Source of the DNA: Nostoc sp. ATCC 43529
GTDB lineage: Bacteria; Cyanobacteriota; Cyanobacteriia; Cyanobacteriales; Nostocaceae
Assembly: GCA_003326205.1 (NCBI GenBank)
Contig: LWTK01000041.1
Coordinates: 1 to 64,000, forward strand
Direction: 5' to 3'
DNA length: 64,000 bases
The notes beneath the pieces are model-generated. The model saw only the letters and a program-made list of their open reading frames with translations, was not told where the DNA came from and made no database searches. This document shows, piece by piece, positions 44,154 to 52,809 of this stretch (position 1 is the stretch's first letter; each line of letters opens with the position of its first letter). Both the position numbers and the translations under genes were made by a program.

Positions 44154-45467
44154 ATGAGAATCACTAAGCACCGACAAAAAATTCTCGATGCACTTGAGGG
44201 ATGGTTTCGCATTCATAAACAGGGGCCAACTTTGGAAGAGTTGTGTCAAGAACTCGGAATGCAACCACGTCAGAAAGCAACTGTTCAGAAGTGGTTGCAG
44301 ACTATGCGCGGTATAGATGTTGAATGGGATGACCACAGCGCCCGCAGTCTTCGGCTGCTGACATCTGAACCTGAAAAAGTCTCTTCACAGTTATCTGTAA
44401 CTGATACTCTGCGGTATCTGGCTACTGGTGTAGCGCAGTGGGAAAAACTGGAACTAGAAAAGCGAAGTCAAGTACCAGAAGCCCTTCGCATTGGAATGTC
44501 GCGTATGTACTTAACTTCCTTGCTGCGGGGAGAACAAGCCCCAGAGAACCTACCCCAATTTTTTGACTGGGCGGAAACATCAATTACTTCTTGGAAACTT
44601 GCCCAAGAGATTAAATATCTTTCACCAGATGTCAACCTCATAGAAGACGGAGTAGTTTCTGACTTTGCTAGAGAATGGCAAGTTTCAGGTGATGATGTGG
44701 TGGCGCAAGTACAAGAGTCAGTATTGAAAGATGTATTGGAATATTGTCGAGGACACCAATTAGAAGATGCTTATCGTGCCTTTCGACAAATGATTATCAT
44801 CAAACCCACTCTTCATTACTCTGAATATCGGCAACAGTTACGTTTACCCGAACTTAAACCACTGCGTGAGTTATTGTCGCAGCTAGAAATTTATATCGAT
44901 ATGGATAAGTTAGCCGAAAACAGCACTTATCATTTATGTCCTCGCTGCAAGTATGTTCAACGCCAACGCTCTGATGGTACTTACACTTGCCGTAACCCTT
45001 GGTGTGAAAGGCTTTGTGCAAATAGTAACCTCCAACCATTGCCATCTATTCTTAAAGAAAAAGCAGAAGAATGGAAAGCCGTTACTCCTGGCGTACATTT
45101 GTACGGTACGCTACCAGGAATTTGGGAAATTCAACTTAAAGAAGAACTCACAAAATTGGGTTTGCGCGTAACTCTTTGGCCTTTTGTTGATGAATTTGAC
45201 TTACTCGTAGAGTTCCCGCGTAAAGTTCGCTGGGCAATTGATTTCAAAGATTGGGCATCTGTAGATGAAGAACGTTTGCAAAAGGTGCAGTATCGGCGTG
45301 ATGCAACGGAAACCTTTCTAGTTTTTCCAGATGAACGCGAAGACTCTTTGCGGATCAAAGTTGTGCGCGAACAACTAGAACCCAAACTTGAGGGGGTGCG
45401 CTTGCGTTTATTTAGCGAAATTATTACTCAAGCCCAAGCAATTTTAGGAAAAAAAAATAATGCGTGA
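44154..45467 (+). CDS. pPIWI-RE system nuclease: winged helix, Zn ribbon and PD-(D/E)XK domain
   Basis: 437 residues. The N-terminus (about 1-70: RITKHRQKILDALEGWFRIHKQGPTLEELCQELGM...ATVQKWLQTMRG) is a LexA-type winged helix, suggesting DNA binding or self-control. A zinc ribbon has C262-P-R-C265 and C279...C284 (CPRCKYV, YTCRNPWCERLC). The C-terminal nuclease core shows IWEIQLKEEL (E325/E330), DEFDLLVEF (D349) and WAIDFKDW (D363-F-K365), that is E...D...DxK. This fits the restriction-endonuclease partner predicted for pPIWI-RE operons. The end overlaps the helicase start by 8 bases (45460-45467). Confidence 0.85.
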   Translation: MRITKHRQKILDALEGWFRIHKQGPTLEELCQELGMQPRQKATVQKWLQTMRGIDVEWDDHSARSLRLLTSEPEKVSSQLSVTDTLRYLATGVAQWEKLELEKRSQVPEALRIGMSRMYLTSLLRGEQAPENLPQFFDWAETSITSWKLAQEIKYLSPDVNLIEDGVVSDFAREWQVSGDDVVAQVQESVLKDVLEYCRGHQLEDAYRAFRQMIIIKPTLHYSEYRQQLRLPELKPLRELLSQLEIYIDMDKLAENSTYHLCPRCKYVQRQRSDGTYTCRNPWCERLCANSNLQPLPSILKEKAEEWKAVTPGVHLYGTLPGIWEIQLKEELTKLGLRVTLWPFVDEFDLLVEFPRKVRWAIDFKDWASVDEERLQKVQYRRDATETFLVFPDEREDSLRIKVVREQLEPKLEGVRLRLFSEIITQAQAILGKKNNA

Positions 45468-48400
45468 GACTATTAAATGGCGTAGAAATCTATGCAAAAA
45501 ACTCTGCAACTCAGACGAATTACAACAGTATGTAGTATCTAGTTTAGTTAACGCAGATGCTCAAGTACAGCAGCGTCAAATTAAGCGTTTTGCCCAACTT
45601 ATTGCTGATGTGGAATTAGGATTAACTTTACTTCAGGAAGTAGCACCAGAAGAACCTGCAACTTCTGTGGAAGCTTTGCTGAAAGGGTATCGCTTTCCAG
45701 TACAACAACTACAAAGCGATCGCAACTGGCAACTTATACAAAATGCCCGTTTCTATTTGATTCAACGCAAAGGTAGGCAGTGGCTGCGAGTGCTTCAAGA
45801 ATACATCAATTTACCTGAGATTATTAGAATTTATAGTCTTGAGGAGGTAAGAAATGTTCCTCAACTTATTCCATCCAGTATCTACCCAAATCGTTTAGAG
45901 AAGATATATCTTCCAACTTTATTAAAAACCCCACAGCACAAACTACGAGAAGTTAAGTTAGCAACTGAAGGATGTTGGTATGCAAAATTTTCTCAAAAAG
46001 GTAACTCTCCTGTAGAAGTTCCTATTGATATTCCCCAAGAAGTTGCTAATATTGCCACCAAATCTTTAGTTTCCCTTCATCACACACGTACTCAGCAAAA
46101 TCCATCGTGTAGCGTCACCCATGAGGAATTAATACTAGCTGCTCAAGAAATGGACGATAAATTGTCTCAGTTTGGGCAACAAGAAAATTATCGTAACCGC
46201 TTAAAAAACATTCTTTTTCAGATATATGATGCGGAATCAGATAATTTCCATCAAGGTAATCAACTGAATTTTGAAGGAATTATCCACATTGTTGGACTTT
46301 TAAATGTCGGCAAATCTACGTTGTTGGAAATTCTGATTTACCACTTCGCTAGACAGGGATATCGCTGTGGGTTGATGGTGAATGATGTAGCTACAGCGGT
46401 ACGTCTCGCCTCTTTGTTCTGCCACAAATTAGAAATTCCTGCTGCACCAGTGCTAGGTAGTAACCGCCAAGAACAACTGACAAAAGTCTACGAACCAATT
46501 CTTAAAAATGAGGGGAAGGAAGTTACTCAGGGAGGAATGCACCCTGCATGGCGTTGGTTTAGTCCAGTCTGTCCACTTTTGGCTTTGGTGCAATCACAAG
46601 AAAAATGGGAATTTGGTAATGAACCTTGTCACAAACTTTATCAAAAAGTTCCTGGAGTTGAAAATGATGATTCCGATGATGAAGACTTGCAGGAAAGTAA
46701 TGAAAAATATACTTGTCCTTTTTATTACAAATGTCCACGTCACCATTTAGAACAAGATATTGCTACGGCCTTAGTCTGGGTTTTCACTCCTGCTAGTTTC
46801 ATTCATACTCGTGTACCTCGCCAAGGGTTTGAACAAGACTTGACTTTTGCTGAGGCAGTTTATCGAGAATGTAAGTTTTTATTTGCTGACGAAGCCGATC
46901 GCGTGCAGATTCAGTTTGACGAAGAGTTCGCACCCGATGAAGTTTTAGTTGATGCTTCTGGAAACTCATTTTTAAATAAACTCGGATTGAATCTTGCCAC
47001 GATTTACAATTCGGATCGCGGTGATATGGCAGGCGATCGCTTTGTTGCTTGGACAAGCGCACATTACCATACGCAAAATGCAACGAACCGTATCTATCAC
47101 TTACTCCTCACTCACTCTAAACTTGTTGAGTGGTTGGGGCCTCTTCCTTTTACAGGTCGTTCCCTATTTGCGCGTATTATCCGCGATCTTGTCGATCCTC
47201 CCAACACTACTGTTTCACCGAAACCGAAGCTAACTCGCCAACAACTCATGGAAGAACGGCGTAAACGCATCATTGAAGCAGACTTGGCTCCCACAGAACA
47301 ACGTCGCCGCCGCAAACAAATGATGGACGAACTAGACGGATTTTTGCAATATCCGCTTAATCACCGTCGTGCTGGCGAACTCTCAGATTTGGCGTTGACA
47401 ATACTGACTGCCGAAAATGACCGTCAAGCATTAACTGAAATTGCTCCTTGGTGTGAAAGATGGCTGGAAACTCACAATATTTCCTTACCAGATGAAGCTC
47501 AATTTGAAGAACTAATCCGAAATCTCCAATTTGCAATTTTAGTTACTGTACTCGACAACCGACTTGGTTTTTTAGTTGATAATCTGAACGACCTTGGTCG
47601 AGTAATGAACCTACACGACTTGAATCAAGACCTCTTGCACCGTCCTCCGCGCGATTTTCTCCCCGTTCTACCAGAATCGCCAGTGGGAAATATTCTAGGT
47701 TTTTTATATAAGACAGAACGTAGTCATAAAAAAGTTGGCAAACTGGACTATTTCCGCTATGTAGGTGTAGGCCGTGCAATACTCTTAAATTTCCCAAAAT
47801 TGTTTGCAGTAGATGGCTGGGAAGGCCCGCATACTGTTCTGATATCAGGTACTAGCTACGCTCCTGGTTCGCCAGCTTATCACATCAGTATAAAACCCAC
47901 CGTGTTGCTGCAACCCAGAACTGGTGAGGCAGGTATAGCTGAGAGTCAATTTTTCTTTAGTCCCCAACAGAATCGAGAAGCGAACTATATTGCTTTATCA
48001 GGATTGCCACCTGCAAGACGCAAACTAACTGCTAAAGAAATGGTCGAGGCTATGTGCCACTCAGCAAGACATGCAGAGAGTTTTCTCGATCGCGTATTTC
48101 AGGATTTAGAACAGCGAAAACAAGAGCAACCCCAATGGTGGAACGATCGCGATCGCATCTTGATTGTCGTGGGTAGCTACGAGGAATCGGAGTGGATAGC
48201 CTCTATCTTACAATCGCGCTATCGCTTGCAAATTATGGACGACGATGGTATTGCTACTCTCCGTTGTGACAATGCTCCTACTCATCTTCATGGTATTCCT
48301 CGAAGCGAAATTCGGAATTTACAACATTTACCCACCCAAATTGTAGTTGCTCCTTTGATGGCTCTAGAGCGTGGTCACAACATCTTGAATGCTCAAGGTA

Positions 48401-48933
48401 AAGCTGCATTCGGTGCAGTATTGTTCCTCAATAGACCTATGCCAATACCTGATAACTGGCAATCTACTGTTCAGCAACTCAATGCTTGGGCGCTAAAGCA
48501 CGAAAAAGACTCCACCCTTTACGAAGCAGCTCAATCAACTTTGGGAAACTTAACCCTAACTCAGGTTGCAGATATCTTCTATCAGAATGCTGTTGCGGAG
48601 ATGGTCAACCTGAATAATACGGCGTGGTCTTTCAAACAATTAACAAAAGATGAGCGATCGGTACTTTGCTGGACTCAATTAGTTAGTATCTGGCAAATCA
48701 TTGGACGTTTGGTGCGTGGTGGCGTACCGGCAGTAGTCCATTTTATAGATGTGAAATTTGCCCCAAATTCAGCCATTGGCGAACAAGACAGCGAAAGTAC
48801 TTCACTTTTGGTTGCCACTATCAAGGTGTTGGAACCCTATATCGAAAGTGAGGATGTGTTGGCGCGATCGCTTTATGGCGCTTTTTTGAATGCACTTCAA
48901 CAAATGCAACAAACAAACTTAAACTATGACTAA
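45460..48933 (+). CDS. pPIWI-RE system DinG/XPD-like helicase
   Basis: 1157 residues. A unique N-terminal region (1-260) is followed by a helicase core: Walker A GLLNVGKST (279-287), a four-Cys cluster between motifs I and II (C371, C390, C419, C425: CPLL, NEPC, YTCPFYYKCP), and DEAD box ADEADRV (477-480). Motif VI is QIIGRLVRGG (1079-1088). The Cys cluster and DEAD box position are those of Fe-S SF2 helicases such as DinG and XPD, which unwind DNA and can remove R-loops. It overlaps the genes on both sides by 8 bp, so it is co-translated. Named from operon context plus motifs. Confidence 0.88.
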   Translation: MRETIKWRRNLCKKLCNSDELQQYVVSSLVNADAQVQQRQIKRFAQLIADVELGLTLLQEVAPEEPATSVEALLKGYRFPVQQLQSDRNWQLIQNARFYLIQRKGRQWLRVLQEYINLPEIIRIYSLEEVRNVPQLIPSSIYPNRLEKIYLPTLLKTPQHKLREVKLATEGCWYAKFSQKGNSPVEVPIDIPQEVANIATKSLVSLHHTRTQQNPSCSVTHEELILAAQEMDDKLSQFGQQENYRNRLKNILFQIYDAESDNFHQGNQLNFEGIIHIVGLLNVGKSTLLEILIYHFARQGYRCGLMVNDVATAVRLASLFCHKLEIPAAPVLGSNRQEQLTKVYEPILKNEGKEVTQGGMHPAWRWFSPVCPLLALVQSQEKWEFGNEPCHKLYQKVPGVENDDSDDEDLQESNEKYTCPFYYKCPRHHLEQDIATALVWVFTPASFIHTRVPRQGFEQDLTFAEAVYRECKFLFADEADRVQIQFDEEFAPDEVLVDASGNSFLNKLGLNLATIYNSDRGDMAGDRFVAWTSAHYHTQNATNRIYHLLLTHSKLVEWLGPLPFTGRSLFARIIRDLVDPPNTTVSPKPKLTRQQLMEERRKRIIEADLAPTEQRRRRKQMMDELDGFLQYPLNHRRAGELSDLALTILTAENDRQALTEIAPWCERWLETHNISLPDEAQFEELIRNLQFAILVTVLDNRLGFLVDNLNDLGRVMNLHDLNQDLLHRPPRDFLPVLPESPVGNILGFLYKTERSHKKVGKLDYFRYVGVGRAILLNFPKLFAVDGWEGPHTVLISGTSYAPGSPAYHISIKPTVLLQPRTGEAGIAESQFFFSPQQNREANYIALSGLPPARRKLTAKEMVEAMCHSARHAESFLDRVFQDLEQRKQEQPQWWNDRDRILIVVGSYEESEWIASILQSRYRLQIMDDDGIATLRCDNAPTHLHGIPRSEIRNLQHLPTQIVVAPLMALERGHNILNAQGKAAFGAVLFLNRPMPIPDNWQSTVQQLNAWALKHEKDSTLYEAAQSTLGNLTLTQVADIFYQNAVAEMVNLNNTAWSFKQLTKDERSVLCWTQLVSIWQIIGRLVRGGVPAVVHFIDVKFAPNSAIGEQDSESTSLLVATIKVLEPYIESEDVLARSLYGAFLNALQQMQQTNLNYD

Positions 48934-51679
48934 AATTATTCTTCCTGGTGCTTGGGAACTTACTGCAACAAATCCAACATGCGAACTCTCTGCAATCTAT
49001 GTTCCTACTGCGTGGCGACAAGTCGCCAACAACCTTGCTCAACAGCGTGCCAGATTCAGAGGTCAAGGTTATCGAGCCGTACCAGTTTATTCTCTTGACC
49101 CCTTGATAGTTGGTAGCTTTCCTCAAATTATCAAGACTATGCGTAATGGCTGGCAAAGAGGCAATGTACCTTGGTTGTTAGCAACAGAAACCACAGACCT
49201 TTCTGACTTGGGTAACTATATCAAAGATTGGTTGATTGAAGAATTCAGTTCTTTAGAAGATGTTGAGTCACAAGTTGCAAATTTGAATAATGATGATTGG
49301 CGCTGGGAAGAGCCAAAAATTTATGATTTACTCCATCCTCAAGATAAGGTCGAAACAAGCAACCTTTACCAAGCCATTCCAGATTATCTTGCCAAAGAGT
49401 TTCTCCAAAACCCAACAGTTTCCTTTGGTGTTGATGAGCAGTATCAACTGACATTTTATCGAGTAGTTAGCCTCCAAGGCGCTGAATTGATGTCATGGCC
49501 TCCCACTGAAGTTACGGTCATTAAAGGAAAGGAAACAATAGAAACAGCCTATATCTCGTTTGTCGTCAGCTTTGTGTTGCAAACAGTTCCTTGGCGCGAA
49601 AAACCCATTATTTATCATCATCTGTCGATTCGACGCTGGCTGACTCAACCTGTGAGATATGTACCATACCCAGGAGTTAAAGTTCACATCGGTGATAACC
49701 GTCGGTGGTTAGATGGTCAACGCCAACCTTTTTCCTTTATTACAGTGATGATGAATCGTTATGGAACTGAACGGAGTTGGCCTCAAGCCATTAGCAATCT
49801 TCTTTCTTTGAATGATTCTCAACTTCCTGACACAAACGATCTCGCGTCTAACCCTAGTTACAACTGGTCAGGTGTCAATACAATTCCTAGTGGCATACAA
49901 GCTGCGATCGCCTACACTTCTAAATTAGGTGAACCACCCTGCTTTGCTGGTGTCAGTCCACAGGATTTGGCAAGTTTAGATCGAGCGATTGCAGCACATT
50001 TGCCCGTCCAGCGAGTGGGTGAAGCCAAAAATGAGTCAGGTAAAGTTTTTATTTTCTGGCCTTCAGAGAAACCCAAAAAGAAAATTCTGCCTCTGCTTGC
50101 TGGCAAAAATAACCAATCTCCCAAGCCTAAAAAAGCCAATAAATCTGAAGACCCAAATCATTCAGCTACGCCAATGCTGCGACTAAAATTAGCAGCACCA
50201 GCAGTATTTCGTAAACTTGAAAATCCCCTTCACACCATACTGATTTTATGGGAAACTCGCCAATGTCGTGATGTACTAATTGATGAAATTTCCAAGTTAT
50301 TGTATTTATCATCTACAAACATAGGCAATATTTATGAAGGAGCATACGGTTCGCTGTGCATCAAGACTCAACACGTTGGCGACCTCACACAAAACCTAGA
50401 AATTAAAAGTTTTTCTGAAGCGAGGAGAACTTATCAACAGCAACGTCCTGATTTATTAGCAGAACGTATTAACAAGATTACTGCATTTCTACCTAAAACC
50501 AAAGAACTAAGCGGAGCCTTAATTGAAATCAGACCTAAACCTCGTATATCTGAAGCCGATCCCAAGCTAGCTTGGCGAATTGGGGCAGTGAAAGCAGGCT
50601 ATCTGAATCAGCACATCCTCCGAATAACCACCATAACAGACCCGAATAAGCTGAAAAAAGATGGTTTGGAAAGAGTGAAACGAGCAGTGTCAGACTTACT
50701 AAGACAATTCGGAATTTTACCTGATACTCCTTTAATTGATTCCCAAAAAGATGGCATTGATATTGATGTCTGGTTAACGTGCTTTTATGTTCTACGTCGC
50801 ACCCGCAAAACCAATGCTGAAAACATTCCTAAAACTGTAGTTTTGATAATCAGAGTTAATCCACTAACAGCAAAAGTAGAATTAACAACTCCTGATTTAT
50901 TTAAAGAACAGGGCTGGGTATCATATCCTGTCGGACTTGCACACCTTTCGGATGAAGACTGGGATTCTAACTCTGACGATGAAAGTAATGCAGAACTTGA
51001 TGATGAACAAAAACGCAAAGAGCAAACGAAAGAACAAAGACTAATCAATAAATTCGTTGCTGAATGTTTACAAGATTGCTTAAATACTCCAATTAGTGAG
51101 AATAAATTACCGCGTGTGCTGTTCATGGCAGAGACACAAAATGCGCGCAAAATGCTGAACTGGCTACAAAACCAAAATCTACTAACTCATGACCCACTAC
51201 AAGCATTAAAACAGTGCCTTTCATCAGAAGAAATCAATCGCCTGTGGATTGTGCGCTTGCGAGTTGCAGATAATGGTGAAGTTCCAGTTGCTATTGTTAA
51301 AGATTCTCCTGGTAGTCGAACCAGTGGTGTTTATCGATGGCAGAATGTGTGTGAAGATGGGGAGCGATCGCTCTACCTCAGCGTTAAAAAAGCTTTAAAT
51401 ACTGAACAGGATATATTACGCACATGGCAGTCTCGCCTTGATAGTGGCAGTAGACAAGCTGGAAGAGCCAGAATTTTAGAAATAGCCCTGATTCATCACC
51501 CACAAATCAAGGGCGACAAGCTAGCTCATTTTGTTCATTGTCTAAGAAGTCGCTGGCCTTATTTTGCAAATGACGTTGTTCTCCCATTGCCTTTTCCCTT
51601 TGCTATCAAGGCTAAAGAGTATGCCGTAAGTATTAGAGATACTATAGAACCCTCAGAAGCTGATGACTCAGACTTTTAG
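48926..51679 (+). CDS. PIWI-RE protein (prokaryotic Argonaute relative)
   Basis: 917 residues, the usual large size. The N-terminal half (about 1-380) corresponds to the pPIWI_RE_X-type module (DUF3962): YVPTAWRQVANNL, VPYPGVKVHIGDNRRW. A basic linker (about 382-405) follows. The C-terminal half has the RNase H-like PIWI module (DUF3893 type): LIEIRPKPRISEADPKLAWRIGAVKAGYLNQHI (about 532-566), VWLTCFYVLRRTRKTNAENIPKTVVLIIRV, and a C-terminal ILEIALIHHPQIKGDKLAHFVHCLRSRWPY. It is predicted to bind guide nucleic acid and recruit the helicase and nuclease. Whether its RNase H site is catalytic could not be judged by eye. Confidence 0.88.
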   Translation: MTKIILPGAWELTATNPTCELSAIYVPTAWRQVANNLAQQRARFRGQGYRAVPVYSLDPLIVGSFPQIIKTMRNGWQRGNVPWLLATETTDLSDLGNYIKDWLIEEFSSLEDVESQVANLNNDDWRWEEPKIYDLLHPQDKVETSNLYQAIPDYLAKEFLQNPTVSFGVDEQYQLTFYRVVSLQGAELMSWPPTEVTVIKGKETIETAYISFVVSFVLQTVPWREKPIIYHHLSIRRWLTQPVRYVPYPGVKVHIGDNRRWLDGQRQPFSFITVMMNRYGTERSWPQAISNLLSLNDSQLPDTNDLASNPSYNWSGVNTIPSGIQAAIAYTSKLGEPPCFAGVSPQDLASLDRAIAAHLPVQRVGEAKNESGKVFIFWPSEKPKKKILPLLAGKNNQSPKPKKANKSEDPNHSATPMLRLKLAAPAVFRKLENPLHTILILWETRQCRDVLIDEISKLLYLSSTNIGNIYEGAYGSLCIKTQHVGDLTQNLEIKSFSEARRTYQQQRPDLLAERINKITAFLPKTKELSGALIEIRPKPRISEADPKLAWRIGAVKAGYLNQHILRITTITDPNKLKKDGLERVKRAVSDLLRQFGILPDTPLIDSQKDGIDIDVWLTCFYVLRRTRKTNAENIPKTVVLIIRVNPLTAKVELTTPDLFKEQGWVSYPVGLAHLSDEDWDSNSDDESNAELDDEQKRKEQTKEQRLINKFVAECLQDCLNTPISENKLPRVLFMAETQNARKMLNWLQNQNLLTHDPLQALKQCLSSEEINRLWIVRLRVADNGEVPVAIVKDSPGSRTSGVYRWQNVCEDGERSLYLSVKKALNTEQDILRTWQSRLDSGSRQAGRARILEIALIHHPQIKGDKLAHFVHCLRSRWPYFANDVVLPLPFPFAIKAKEYAVSIRDTIEPSEADDSDF

Positions 51680-51795
51680 CAACAAAGCCGCCTTTCAGAT
51701 TTTGCAGCTAGATTAAATCACTAGCTGTTAAACGCTAAGCTTGGTAAAAATGGGAATAAATAGGACGTTTATCTGAATAAAGCTACTATCGAGAT

Positions 51796-52524
51796 ATGAG
51801 CAATACCAGCAACTTTCGTCAAGCTTTTCGTGAAGCTAAAACTCAAGCCCTTATCGGTCCAAATGTAATTGCCAAAGCCCTTCCTTACGTGGGTGGTGGT
51901 CTTGTGCTAACCGCATTGGGGACTTATGGCGGTCTGGGAGTTATCCGTACTAACCCCCAACTGTTTTTTCCCACCTTCATAGGTGCAGTGATTGTAGAGT
52001 TAATTCTGTTCTTTGTTGCCCAAAATGTTGCCGAAAAAGGTAACAAGGGGCTTGCATTGCCCTTGTTGGCAACCTACAGCCTCTTATCTGGGTATACCCT
52101 CAGTGGCTTGGTGTTTGTCGCTTTGGGACAAAGAGGTGTTGGCATTCAAGGCATTGGTTTGGCTGCACTCAGTTGTGGCATCACATTTATTGCCGCCCGT
52201 CAAATAGGTTCAAATCTATCTGAACAAGACGGTATGGCTTTAACGAAAACCATCAATATTGGCGTTATCGCCTTGGTGGTTGTATGCTTTGCCCAATTCG
52301 GACTTGCCATGTTTGGTGTTTACACGCCAAATTGGTTAGAAATCGCTATTTCCGGTTTAGGAGTGTTCCTTTTTGTTGGGGCATCTGTTGTCGATTTCTA
52401 CATCTTGCCGCGTGCTTATAGCGATGACCAGTATCTGCCTGTAGCTTTGTCGATGTACCTTACTTACATCAATTTGTTTGTCTTTATCCTGCGGTTGCTA
52501 ATTGCCATAAATGGCCGCGATTAA
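51796..52524 (+). CDS. Bax inhibitor-1 family membrane protein
   Basis: 242 residues with seven hydrophobic helices, beginning FLKAF-like NVIAKALPYVGGGLVLTALGTYG. Core features: ALPLLATYSLLSGYTLSGLVFVALGQRG, a soluble loop QIGSNLSEQDGMALTKTINIGVIALVVV, and VDFYILPRAYSDDQYLPVALSMYLTYINLFVFILRLLIA, where the two Asp residues and the final helix are family hallmarks (pH-sensitive Ca2+ leak channels). A terminator follows at 52558-52592. It is 116 bp after the PIWI-RE operon but probably an independent housekeeping gene. Confidence 0.92.
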   Translation: MSNTSNFRQAFREAKTQALIGPNVIAKALPYVGGGLVLTALGTYGGLGVIRTNPQLFFPTFIGAVIVELILFFVAQNVAEKGNKGLALPLLATYSLLSGYTLSGLVFVALGQRGVGIQGIGLAALSCGITFIAARQIGSNLSEQDGMALTKTINIGVIALVVVCFAQFGLAMFGVYTPNWLEIAISGLGVFLFVGASVVDFYILPRAYSDDQYLPVALSMYLTYINLFVFILRLLIAINGRD

Positions 52525-52557
52525 GCACTCGTAAGTAGAAAAACTTAACAAATTCTC

Positions 52558-52592
52558 AACCGTGGTCAAGCATTAGCAGCCACGGTTTTTTC
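52558..52592 (+). terminator. Terminator of the Bax inhibitor-1 family gene
   Basis: AACCGTGG (52558-52565) pairs perfectly with CCACGGTT (52580-52587), followed by TTTT. Confidence 0.88.
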
Positions 52593-52809
52593 TGGGGTGA
52601 GAAACTAGAGCAACTTTAGTAATACAATATGTAAGATGTTACGCAAATAAGATTGCACATCAACTGGTGAGGTTGTCCTAAGTCAATTGTCCTTTGTCCT
52701 TGGTAAACACAAATGACTAATGACTAATGACTAATGACGGTCTACACGGAGTTTGTGCAATATGTAGGCGCGTTAGCTTACTAAGTTTTCAACCACAGTG
52801 AGTAAACTC

